Shown here piece after piece: positions 1-5,897 of a stretch of 7,642 nt of DNA (positions are counted from its first letter, which is position 1; each line of letters begins with the position of its first letter). This DNA comes from an uncultured beta proteobacterium (GTDB lineage Bacteria; Pseudomonadota; Gammaproteobacteria; Burkholderiales; Burkholderiaceae), in contig CAIMXN010000108.1 of assembly GCA_903845455.1 (NCBI GenBank), forward strand, positions 1 through 7,642. Reading direction: 5' to 3'. The notes beneath the pieces are model-generated. The model was given only the letters and a program-made list of their open reading frames with translations. It had not been told where the DNA came from and made no database searches. Position numbers and translations under genes: made by a program.

Positions 1-80
1 CCTTTTTCTACTTGCTCAACCACGGACAATTTAAAGGCCATGGTGTAGTCGGACTGACTACGCTTAACTCCAATACCCAT
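1..80 (-). CDS. IS3-family transposase OrfA, N-terminal fragment (runs off window)
   Basis: The minus-strand reading from the ATG at 80-78 gives 26 residues and continues past the window edge. They begin MGIGVKRSQSDYTMAFKLSV and continue VEQVEKG. The pattern of basic residues, then Y-T-x-x-F-K-L-x-V-V-x-x-V-E-K-G, is typical of the N-terminal helix-turn-helix of IS3-type OrfA proteins, which bind the element's ends and are joined to OrfB (DDE integrase) by programmed frameshifting. A good Shine-Dalgarno, GGAG at 90-87, lies 6 nt before the ATG and fixes the start. Only the first helix is visible, so the family call rests on a short match plus the terminal-repeat context. Whether the element is intact cannot be judged here. 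Confidence 0.65.
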   Translation of the reverse strand, partial: MGIGVKRSQSDYTMAFKLSVVEQVEK

Positions 81-133
81 ATGACACTCCTTTTTATGTA
101 TTAAAAAGTGTCAACCTATTTTAGGATGGGTCA
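1..133 (-). mobile_element. Left end of an IS3-family-like insertion sequence (partial)
   Basis: The end of an insertion sequence enters the window here, with its transposase gene reading leftward out of the window. On the minus strand the likely terminal repeat begins TGACCCATCC at 133 and runs to about 108. IS3-family elements typically start with TG, and the OrfA start codon lies 53 bp inside, as expected for that family. The tip lies 9 bp from the terminator of the neighbouring operon, so the element appears to have landed just beyond that operon without cutting a visible gene. The other end and the 3-4 bp target duplication are outside the window, so the exact tip is inferred. Confidence 0.6.
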
Positions 134-141
134 TTGTAAAT

Positions 142-170
142 AAAAAAGCCGAGAATCTCTCGGCTTTTTT
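142..170 (-). terminator. Strong intrinsic terminator of the mdh operon (symmetric)
   Basis: A perfect 13-bp stem: AAAAAAGCCGAGA (142-154), 3-nt loop (155-157), TCTCGGCTTTTTT (158-170). Because the arms begin with A6 and end with T6, it can work in both directions. On the minus strand it starts 18 nt after the stop codon of the small secreted-protein gene, so it most likely ends the mdh transcript. It would also shield the operon from transcription entering from the left. Confidence 0.93.
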
Positions 171-187
171 ACACACTACTACGGTAT

Positions 188-553
188 TTATTTCTGCACA
201 AATGGTTCGGCGTCAGCAAATAAATAGGGAAGTTTGCCTAATTTCATTTCTGCTGTCTGGCAAAAATCTGCCAGGCGAGTACCCGTCTTAATATTGAACA
301 GCATTGCCTTATTAGGAAGCACTACAAGATCATGACCTGATATCGTGTTCTTGTAACGCAAACTCCCTGGCAATGAATTCTCCCGTTTCAGTTCATAAGT
401 CCTAGATTCCCAAGTCAACTGGATTTTTTCAGTTGACCCTGAAGTTTTGAATTGGTTACTGTCTTGACAACTCCAACTCGTTACTTCTTCAGCTGAGTAG
501 ACGCTGCCAATACTGAGCAATAGGAGACCAATGCTGATGACGGTACGTTTCAT
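188..553 (-). CDS. Small secreted protein, MliC/PliC-like (C-type lysozyme inhibitor) domain
   Basis: A 121-residue protein with an N-terminal signal peptide: MKRT, a hydrophobic stretch at about 5-17, and a likely cut after S20 (V-Y-S then A-E-E). There is no lipobox cysteine, so it is probably soluble in the periplasm. The mature part resembles the MliC/YdhA domain. It has W-S-C near residue 29, T-Y-x-L at 52-55, a G-x-x-R-Y loop at 63-67, a beta strand with N-K at 81-82, and a closing D-F-C-Q with C98. C29 and C98 sit where that family has its N- and C-terminal cysteines. Members block C-type lysozyme through a loop usually reading S-G-x-R-Y. Here the residue before the glycine is proline and the loop is one residue longer, so inhibitory activity is uncertain. 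The start lies 16 bp after the mdh stop, with only a weak AGAAAG ribosome site, so co-transcription with mdh is likely. The domain call is from remembered patterns and is moderate. Confidence 0.6.
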   Translation of the reverse strand: MKRTVISIGLLLLSIGSVYSAEEVTSWSCQDSNQFKTSGSTEKIQLTWESRTYELKRENSLPGSLRYKNTISGHDLVVLPNKAMLFNIKTGTRLADFCQTAEMKLGKLPYLFADAEPFVQK

Positions 554-569
554 AATCAGAAGACTTTCT

Positions 570-1559
570 TTATGAGAGTAAATGTTTCACTCCGGCCTGC
601 TCTTCAAGAAGTTCATTGAGGGTGTGGTTCATGCGTTCGCGTGAGAACTCATCAATTTCCAAACCTTCAATCATTTTGTATTCACCATTTTCACAAACGA
701 CTGGATAGCCATAAATGACTTCAGCTGGAATGCCGTACTCACCCTTAGAAGGAATACCCATAGTGACCCATTTACCATTGGTGCCAAGAACCCAATCGCG
801 GACGTGATCAATAGCGGCATTTGCTGCTGAGGCTGCAGAAGAAAGGCCGCGGGCTTCAATAATGGCAGCACCACGCTTACCAACAGTCGGAATAAAGGTA
901 TCTTTGTTCCAGGCTGCATCATTAATGCTGTCTTTTACTGATTCACCATTAATAGTGGCAAAGCGGTAGTCTGGATACATCGTTGGGCTGTGATTACCCC
1001 AAACAACTAATTTCTCAATATCAGCCACTGGCTTGTTTAACTTAGTAGCTAATTGCGAGCGCGCACGGTTGTGATCGAGGCGCAACATCGCTGTGAAGTT
1101 CTTTGCTGGCAAATCGGGCGCTGATTTCATGGCGATGTAAGCATTGGTATTTGCTGGATTACCAACCACCAATACTTTTACTGTGCGTTTAGCAACGGCA
1201 TTCAATGCTTTACCTTGTGCAGTAAAGATTTGGGCATTCGCAGAGAGCAAATCTTTGCGCTCCATTCCTGGGCCACGGGGACGTGCGCCAACAAGAAGGG
1301 CTACATCGATATCTTTAAATGCAGTCATTGGGTCTGAATGTGCGCTCATACCAGCTAAAAGCGGGAAAGCACAGTCTTCCAATTCCATCATCACGCCAGT
1401 CAGCGCTTTTTGCGCTTTTTCATCTGGAATCTCTAGTAACTGAAGAATGACAGGCTGATCCTTGCCCAATAGGTCGCCATTGGCGATGCGAAAGAGTAAG
1501 GAATATCCGATTTGACCGGCCGCACCGGTGACGGCGACACGCATTGGGGCTTTTGCCAT
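570..1559 (-). CDS. mdh: Malate dehydrogenase (NAD-dependent)
   Basis: A 329-residue enzyme that interconverts malate and oxaloacetate in the cytoplasm, the TCA step feeding citrate synthase. It has an N-terminal Rossmann fold with G-A-A-G-Q-I-G at 12-18. The acidic E43 at the end of the second strand points to NAD rather than NADP. Substrate arginines are R95, R101 (R-G-P-G-M-E-R) and R165, and the catalytic pair is D162 (L-D-H-N-R) and H190 (W-G-N-H-S-P). Length and motifs fit the roughly 330-residue cytosolic-type MDH common in betaproteobacteria, not the 312-residue E. coli type. On the minus strand, GGAG lies 10 nt before the ATG. It is transcribed divergently from the GntR regulator and probably together with the small secreted-protein gene downstream. 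No defects seen. Confidence 0.97.
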   Translation of the reverse strand: MAKAPMRVAVTGAAGQIGYSLLFRIANGDLLGKDQPVILQLLEIPDEKAQKALTGVMMELEDCAFPLLAGMSAHSDPMTAFKDIDVALLVGARPRGPGMERKDLLSANAQIFTAQGKALNAVAKRTVKVLVVGNPANTNAYIAMKSAPDLPAKNFTAMLRLDHNRARSQLATKLNKPVADIEKLVVWGNHSPTMYPDYRFATINGESVKDSINDAAWNKDTFIPTVGKRGAAIIEARGLSSAASAANAAIDHVRDWVLGTNGKWVTMGIPSKGEYGIPAEVIYGYPVVCENGEYKMIEGLEIDEFSRERMNHTLNELLEEQAGVKHLLS

Positions 1560-1603
1560 TTACTAATAACTCCAGAGTGATGTTAATGAATGAAAACTTT
1601 TCT

Positions 1604-1632
1604 ATTATCCATTCAAGTGGGTGGATTTTCCA
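1604..1632 (-). promoter_or_regulatory. Candidate mdh promoter
   Basis: On the minus strand, TGGAAA (1632-1627) and GATAAT (1609-1604) are separated by 17 bp, about 45 bp before the mdh start. The -10 matches 5 of 6 consensus bases and the -35 matches 4 of 6. This is the best sigma-70-like pair I found for mdh by eye, but it is not decisive. Confidence 0.35.
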
Positions 1633-1661
1633 TTTACACTGTGAATCCTGTCTTATATAAG
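1633..1661 (+). promoter_or_regulatory. Candidate gntR promoter overlapping the palindrome
   Basis: TTTACA (1633-1638), a 17-bp spacer, then TATAAG (1656-1661); each hexamer matches 5 of 6 sigma-70 consensus bases. Predicted transcription would start near 1668, giving a leader of about 44 nt before the TTG start. The -10 lies inside the 20-bp palindrome, so a protein bound there would block this promoter. Confidence 0.5.
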
Positions 1662-1666
1662 ACAGG
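1647..1666. promoter_or_regulatory. Perfect 20-bp palindrome, likely GntR operator
   Basis: CCTGTCTTATATAAGACAGG is a perfect palindrome with no mismatch and no spacer, sitting between the divergent mdh and gntR genes. GntR-family dimers bind short AT-centred palindromes, and these often lie next to the regulator's own gene. It overlaps the candidate gntR -10 and lies upstream of the candidate mdh -35, so one site could repress gntR and affect mdh. That the adjacent GntR protein binds it is inferred from position and symmetry. Confidence 0.7.
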
Positions 1667-1702
1667 TGATTGAGTTGATTTTATCCAATTGATACTAGCT
1701 CT

Positions 1703-1706
1703 GGAG
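1703..1706 (+). promoter_or_regulatory. Ribosome binding site deciding the TTG start of gntR
   Basis: GGAG lies 5 nt before TTG at 1712-1714. In this frame a TGA at 1676-1678 closes the reading upstream, and no ATG or GTG occurs between it and 1712. The first in-frame ATG would be codon 21, cutting into the first DNA-binding helix. The TTG start is therefore well supported. Confidence 0.8.
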
Positions 1707-1711
1707 TTAAT

Positions 1712-2449
1712 TTGCCGATTCCCTCTTTGCCTGCAGCCTCATTTAGTCCTCTATATCAACAGATAAAGGCCATGATTTTGGCGAGTTTGCAAGCTGCAGA
1801 GTGGCTTCCTGGTTCTTCTATCCCCAGTGAAATGGAGCTTGCAGCCCGATATCTGGTTAGTCAAGGCACGGTTCGCAAGGCCATTGATGAGTTGGCAGCA
1901 GAAAATCTGTTGGTACGCAGACAAGGGAAGGGTACTTTTGTTGCTACCCACCAAGAAGATGAGTGGCAGTACCGTTTTCTGAGGCTCGAACCCGATACTG
2001 GCGAAAAATTTCTCCTGGTGAATCGTTTTTTAGCCTGCGAGCAAATGAAATCAACATCCACAATAGCTAAGTTGCTTAAATTAAAGGCAGGTGACCCGGT
2101 TATCCAGATTGACCGGATTCAGAGCTTTAATGGCAAACCGATTGTTTTTGAAGAGATTTGGCTCTCAGCTACGCGATTCAAGGGTTTAAGTTTAGATAAG
2201 CTTAATGAGTGGTCTGGTCCGATGTACGCCTTCTATGAAAGCCAATATGGCACCCATATGGTCAGGGCAGAAGAGCAGATTAAGGCTATTAATGCTAATC
2301 AAGAGTTGGCAACCCATTTGGAGCTCCCTCTTGGGCATGCACTTTTATTGGTGGATCGCGTTGCTTTTACCTATGGGAATAAACCAGTAGAAATTCGGCA
2401 TGCTCGGTATAACACTTCACAACAGCACTACGTGAATAAATTGAATTGA
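1712..2449 (+). CDS. GntR-family transcriptional regulator, HutC/UTRA subfamily
   Basis: A 245-residue cytoplasmic DNA-binding protein. The N-terminal winged helix-turn-helix (about 12-80) carries the family pattern: L-Y-Q-Q-I, L-P-G-S-S-I-P-S-E-x-E-L-A, then S-Q-G-T-V-R-K-A-I-D-E-L and the wing G-K-G-T-F-V. The C-terminal part (about 98-238) matches the UTRA ligand-sensing fold, with G-D-P-V-I-Q-I-D-R, K-P-I-V-F-E-E-I-W-L and, near the end, P-V-E-I-R-H-A-R-Y. UTRA proteins bind small effectors; which metabolite is sensed here cannot be told from sequence. It uses a TTG start. It lies between mdh (divergent) and sdhC (133 bp downstream, same strand), so it is most likely a TCA-cycle regulator that also controls itself through the palindrome at 1647-1666. 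Confidence 0.93.
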   Translation: MPIPSLPAASFSPLYQQIKAMILASLQAAEWLPGSSIPSEMELAARYLVSQGTVRKAIDELAAENLLVRRQGKGTFVATHQEDEWQYRFLRLEPDTGEKFLLVNRFLACEQMKSTSTIAKLLKLKAGDPVIQIDRIQSFNGKPIVFEEIWLSATRFKGLSLDKLNEWSGPMYAFYESQYGTHMVRAEEQIKAINANQELATHLELPLGHALLLVDRVAFTYGNKPVEIRHARYNTSQQHYVNKLN

Positions 2450-2582
2450 TCTATATTGGGAAAAACCAGTATTTTGACCCTTAGAAGGTCAAAAAATCCA
2501 CACTAGCCCCAAGGTTTCCAATAGAATATGTTGCGATACAACAAAGTACCAAAGAACCTCCACCTTACGATAGAGATTACAA
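2450..2582 (+). promoter_or_regulatory. sdhC leader region
   Basis: These 133 bp separate gntR from sdhC and contain no gene or intrinsic terminator, so read-through from gntR is possible. A TAGAAT (2522-2527) matches 5 of 6 -10 bases but has no convincing -35 at 16-18 bp. A TTGACC (2474-2479) resembles a -35 but lacks a good -10. An sdh promoter is expected here, but I cannot place it firmly. A weak AGAGA (2572-2576) serves as the sdhC ribosome site. Confidence 0.4.
2472..2494. repeat. Inverted repeat in the sdhC leader
   Basis: TTTTGACC (2472-2479) and GGTCAAAA (2487-2494) form a perfect 8-bp inverted repeat with a 7-nt centre. It lacks a T-tract after the stem on either strand, so it is not an intrinsic terminator. 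It could be an operator upstream of the sdh operon or an mRNA hairpin. Confidence 0.55.
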
Positions 2583-3002
2583 ATGGTTGATGCAAATCAA
2601 GAAGTAAAGAGCGCCAAGCCGGTTTACCGAAATATTGGCCTCGCCCAATTGATCAAGTACCGCCTCCCTTGGGCTGGTAAGGTTTCCATCCTTCATCGCA
2701 TCAGTGGCGCAGTTTTATTCCTCTTATTGCCATTTATTCTCTACATCTTTGATCAGAGCCTTGCTTCTGAGTTGAGCTATCAACATTTCCAGACCATCAC
2801 TGGCAATGTCTTAGTCAAAATCATCTGTCTCGGTTTGATTTGGTGTTTCTTACACCATTTCTGTGCAGGGATTCGTTACCTCCTCCTCGATTTAGAAATC
2901 GGGGTCGAGAAATCTGCAGCCAATCGCTCAGCCATCATTGTGTTCTGCCTTGGTTTGGCGCTGACTGCAATTGTTGGTCTCAAATTATTCGGCTTGTACT
3001 AA
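2583..3002 (+). CDS. sdhC: Succinate dehydrogenase cytochrome b556 subunit (membrane anchor)
   Basis: A 139-residue inner-membrane subunit of complex II that helps bind heme b and quinone. The conserved N-terminal motif S-I-L-H-R-I-S-G spans 35-42; S35, H38 and R39 align with E. coli S27, H30 and R31 at the quinone site. Three membrane segments are visible at about 42-58, 74-94 and 116-137. H92, in H-F-C-A-G-I-R-Y, aligns with the E. coli heme ligand H84, and D103 follows in the usual L-x-x-D position. Length is normal for the family. It is the first gene of sdhCDAB-sdhE; sdhD begins 24 bp after its stop. Confidence 0.96.
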   Translation: MVDANQEVKSAKPVYRNIGLAQLIKYRLPWAGKVSILHRISGAVLFLLLPFILYIFDQSLASELSYQHFQTITGNVLVKIICLGLIWCFLHHFCAGIRYLLLDLEIGVEKSAANRSAIIVFCLGLALTAIVGLKLFGLY

Positions 3003-3062
3003 GCGCCTATCCACTAAGGAAATTTCATGCCTATTTATCACATTGGACCTAAGCGCTTAGTA
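2997..3062 (+). repeat. Inverted repeat bracketing the sdhD start
   Basis: TACTAAGCGC (2997-3006, covering the sdhC stop) is complementary to GCGCTTAGTA (3053-3062, early sdhD codons). Pairing would place the sdhD ribosome site (AAGGAAA, 3016-3022) and ATG in a 46-nt loop. The right arm is also part of a self-contained perfect 12-bp palindrome, CTAAGCGCTTAG (3049-3060), giving an alternative fold. A chance 10-bp match of this kind is not rare at this window size. Confidence 0.35.
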
Positions 3063-3392
3063 GTCGGCGCACATTACGGTCTTAAAGAGTGGATCATCCA
3101 ACGCGTTACTGCGATTGTGATGGTGGTGTTCACGATTGTTTTACTACTTGACTATTGCCTCACTGGTAGCGCAACTTACGAAGGCTGGGCTGGTTTATTT
3201 AGCAATCAGTTGATGAAGTTATTAACCCTTCTCGCTTTTATTAGTTTGTTCTATCACGCCTGGATCGGCATCCGGGACATTTGGATGGATTACATCAAAC
3301 CCGTCAGCATCCGTTTAACACTCCAAGTGTTATCTGTTTTGTATCTTTTGGCCTGTGCGGCCTATGCCGTAGAAATTTTGTGGAAAGTGTAA
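3027..3392 (+). CDS. sdhD: Succinate dehydrogenase hydrophobic membrane anchor subunit
   Basis: A 121-residue second anchor of complex II. It pairs with SdhC to hold heme b and form the quinone pocket with SdhB. It contains Q-R-V-T-A-I at 25-30 (R26 aligns with E. coli R20), the heme histidine H77 in Y-H-A-W-I-G (E. coli H71), and D88-Y89 in M-D-Y-I-K-P (E. coli D82-Y83; the tyrosine contacts ubiquinone). Three membrane segments lie at about 24-43, 62-82 and 96-118. AAGGAAA lies 4 nt before the ATG. The stop is only 4 bp before sdhA, so the two are probably translated together. Length and order are typical of proteobacterial sdhCDAB operons. Confidence 0.95.
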   Translation: MPIYHIGPKRLVVGAHYGLKEWIIQRVTAIVMVVFTIVLLLDYCLTGSATYEGWAGLFSNQLMKLLTLLAFISLFYHAWIGIRDIWMDYIKPVSIRLTLQVLSVLYLLACAAYAVEILWKV

Positions 3393-3396
3393 TTCG

Positions 3397-5175
3397 ATGA
3401 CCGCGATTAAAAAAGCATTGCCCCGCCGCCGTTTTGATGCGGTGATTATTGGCGCAGGTGGTTCAGGCATGCGCGCTTCTTTGCAATTAGCAGAAGCTGG
3501 CTTGAACGTTGCGGTATTAACCAAAGTCTTTCCAACGCGCTCACACACAGTTGCAGCGCAGGGTGGTATTGGGGCCTCTTTGGGCAATATGAGTGAAGAC
3601 AATTGGCACTATCACTTTTATGACACCATCAAAGGTTCTGACTGGTTAGGCGATCAAGACGTCATTGAGTTCATGTGCCGTGAAGCTCCAAAAGTAGTAT
3701 ATGAGTTAGAGCATTTTGGAATGCCTTTTGACCGCAACCCCGATGGCACGATTTATCAGCGTCCGTTTGGTGGTCACACAGCAAATTATGGCGAGAAGCC
3801 AGTGCAACGCGCTTGTGCTGCAGCCGACCGAACTGGTCATGCCATGTTACATACCTTGTATCAGCGCAATGTGCGCGCTAAAACTAATTTCTTTGTTGAG
3901 TGGTTAGCACTTGACATCATTCGGGATGAAGCTGGCGATGTCGTTGGTGTAACAGCGCTGGAGATGGAAACTGGTCAGCTCTACATTTTGGAAGCCAAAG
4001 TTGTGATGTTGGCAACGGGTGGTGCAGGGCGCATCTGGGATGCCTCAACCAATGCCTTTATTAATACTGGTGATGGTATGGGTCTGGCTGCTCGTGCTGG
4101 CATTCCCTTGGAAGACATGGAATTCTGGCAATTTCACCCAACGGGCGTAGCTGGTGCAGGCGTGTTATTGACAGAAGGTTGCCGTGGTGAAGGCGGCATT
4201 TTGCGTAACAAGGATGGTGAGCGTTTTATGGAACGTTATGCGCCGACATATAAAGATTTAGCGCCACGTGATTTCGTATCCCGTTGTATGGATCAAGAGA
4301 TTAAAGAAGGTCGCGGTTGTGGCCCTAATGGGGATTATGTGGTTCTCGATCTAACCCACATCGGTGCCGAGACCATCATGAAGCGTTTGCCATCTGTTTA
4401 TGAGATTGGCATTAACTTTGCGAACGTGGACGTAACTAAAGAGCCGATTCCGGTCGTGCCGACTATTCACTATCAAATGGGCGGCATTCCCACCAATATC
4501 AATGGTCAGGTGGTTGTGCCAGGTAATGGCAAGCCCAATGAAGTTGTGAATGGCTTATATGCAATTGGCGAGTGCTCCTGTGTGTCGGTTCACGGCGCTA
4601 ATCGTTTGGGTACCAATTCATTGCTAGACCTGTTGGTCTTTGGTCGTGCCGCTGGCAATCATATTGTTGGCATGGGTCTTAAAGATCGCGAATTTAAATC
4701 TTTGCCTGCCAATGCTGGTGAGCAGACCCTTGAGCGCGTTGCCAAGTTGGATGACTCCACTGCAGGTGAATATGCACAAGACGTGGCAAACGACATTCGC
4801 AAGACGATGCAAAAATACGCTGGTGTATTCCGTAATCAAGAATTGATGGATGAAGGTGTTCGTCAGATGGCTAAGCTCACTGAGCGGGCTAAACATTTGT
4901 GGGTCAAAGATAAATCTCAGATCTTCAATACAGCCCGGATTGAAGCTTTGGAAGTTGCCAATCTTGTTGAGACTGCCAATGCAACGATGATTTCTGCAGC
5001 AGCCCGTAAAGAAAGTCGTGGAGCCCACTCCCATGATGACCACCAGCATCGTGATGATGATAATTGGATGAAACATACGCTTTGGTATAGCGAAGCGAAT
5101 CGTCTTGATTACAAGCCAGTACAGTTAAAGCCATTGACAGTTGAGTCCGTTCCACCAAAAGAACGTACTTTCTAA
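3397..5175 (+). CDS. sdhA: Succinate dehydrogenase flavoprotein subunit
   Basis: A 592-residue catalytic subunit that oxidises succinate to fumarate and passes electrons through covalently bound FAD to SdhB. The dinucleotide-binding motif V-I-I-G-A-G-G-S-G is at 16-24. H50, in S-H-T-V-A-A-Q-G-G, is the expected covalent FAD site. Active-site residues by alignment with E. coli are H247 (H242), T259 (T254), R291 (R286, proton transfer), H358 (H354) and R403 (R399). The C-terminal R-D-D-D-N-W-M-K-H and terminal P-P-K-E-R-T-F are typical of the family. A histidine/aspartate-rich patch precedes them at 544-555. The start lies 4 bp after sdhD, with GGAAAG inside the end of sdhD as ribosome site. 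sdhE in the same operon supplies the flavinylation factor. Confidence 0.98.
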   Translation: MTAIKKALPRRRFDAVIIGAGGSGMRASLQLAEAGLNVAVLTKVFPTRSHTVAAQGGIGASLGNMSEDNWHYHFYDTIKGSDWLGDQDVIEFMCREAPKVVYELEHFGMPFDRNPDGTIYQRPFGGHTANYGEKPVQRACAAADRTGHAMLHTLYQRNVRAKTNFFVEWLALDIIRDEAGDVVGVTALEMETGQLYILEAKVVMLATGGAGRIWDASTNAFINTGDGMGLAARAGIPLEDMEFWQFHPTGVAGAGVLLTEGCRGEGGILRNKDGERFMERYAPTYKDLAPRDFVSRCMDQEIKEGRGCGPNGDYVVLDLTHIGAETIMKRLPSVYEIGINFANVDVTKEPIPVVPTIHYQMGGIPTNINGQVVVPGNGKPNEVVNGLYAIGECSCVSVHGANRLGTNSLLDLLVFGRAAGNHIVGMGLKDREFKSLPANAGEQTLERVAKLDDSTAGEYAQDVANDIRKTMQKYAGVFRNQELMDEGVRQMAKLTERAKHLWVKDKSQIFNTARIEALEVANLVETANATMISAAARKESRGAHSHDDHQHRDDDNWMKHTLWYSEANRLDYKPVQLKPLTVESVPPKERTF

Positions 5176-5192
5176 GCGAAGAGAGATAGAAG

Positions 5193-5897
5193 ATGAGTGA
5201 TATTCGTATATTTGAAATTTACCGTTACGACCCAGATGTCGATGCAGCGCCCCGTATGGAACGCTATGAGTTAGAGCTTACTGGCGAACGTATGTTGCTT
5301 GATGCTTTGATCTCTTTGAAAAAACAAGATGAATCCATTACTTATCGCCGTTCATGCCGCGAAGGTGTTTGTGGTTCGGATGCGATGAACATCAACGGCA
5401 AAAATGGCTTGGCTTGTTTAACTAATATGTTGACCTTGCCTAAAGTCATCACTTTGCGCCCATTGCCTGGCTTGCCAGTTGTGCGGGATTTGATTGTCGA
5501 TATGACATTGTTCTTTAAACAATACTTGTCTATCAAGCCATACCTGGTGAACGATAATCCACCCCCAGAAAAAGAGCGCCTCCAAAGTCCTGAAGAGCGT
5601 GAAGAATTGAATGGTTTGTACGAGTGCATTTTGTGCGCATCATGCTCAACTGCTTGCCCATCTTTCTGGTGGAATCCAGATAAGTTTGTTGGGCCAGCCG
5701 GTTTACTCCAAGCCTATCGCTTTATCGCCGATAGTCGTGATGAAGAAACCGCACAGCGTTTGGATAATTTAGAAGACCCGTATCGTCTGTTCCGTTGCCA
5801 TACCATCATGAACTGTGTAGATGTCTGTCCTAAGCATTTGAATCCAACCAAAGCGATTGGCAAAATTAAGGAATTAATGGTTCGTAGGGCGGTATGA
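5193..5897 (+). CDS. sdhB: Succinate dehydrogenase iron-sulfur subunit
   Basis: A 234-residue electron-transfer subunit linking SdhA to quinone. All cluster ligands are present. The [2Fe-2S] cluster uses C55, C60, D63 and C75, with the same aspartate in the third position as E. coli. The [4Fe-4S] cluster uses C145, C148, C151 and C212. The [3Fe-4S] cluster uses C155, C202 and C208. Quinone-site residues P156, W159, W160 and H203 are also kept (E. coli P160, W163, W164, H207). The N-terminal plant-type ferredoxin fold spans about 1-105 and the helical ferredoxin part the rest. The gene starts 17 bp after sdhA with a GAGAGA ribosome site, and its stop overlaps the sdhE start as ATGA. Confidence 0.98.
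   Translation: MSDIRIFEIYRYDPDVDAAPRMERYELELTGERMLLDALISLKKQDESITYRRSCREGVCGSDAMNINGKNGLACLTNMLTLPKVITLRPLPGLPVVRDLIVDMTLFFKQYLSIKPYLVNDNPPPEKERLQSPEEREELNGLYECILCASCSTACPSFWWNPDKFVGPAGLLQAYRFIADSRDEETAQRLDNLEDPYRLFRCHTIMNCVDVCPKHLNPTKAIGKIKELMVRRAV

Noticed and set aside
1144..1443. 99-codon plus-strand frame opposite mdh
   Set aside because: It is antisense to well-conserved mdh codons with no family resemblance, as expected for a shadow frame.
2472..2494. Possible terminator between gntR and sdhC
   Set aside because: The stem is only 8 bp and no T-run follows it on either strand (the 3' arm ends in A's), so it does not fit an intrinsic terminator.
5026..5061. Short repetitive GATGA/CATGA-like bases as a possible simple repeat
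   Set aside because: The repetition follows from His and Asp codons in an in-frame SdhA segment; there is no regular unit.
4624..5076. 150-codon open frame on the minus strand inside sdhA
   Set aside because: It lies entirely antisense to sdhA, whose conserved residues prove the plus strand is coding. It shows no ribosome site or recognisable domain.
5342..5629. 95-codon minus-strand frame inside sdhB
   Set aside because: It covers the region coding the Fe-S cysteines of SdhB on the other strand; no independent evidence for a gene.
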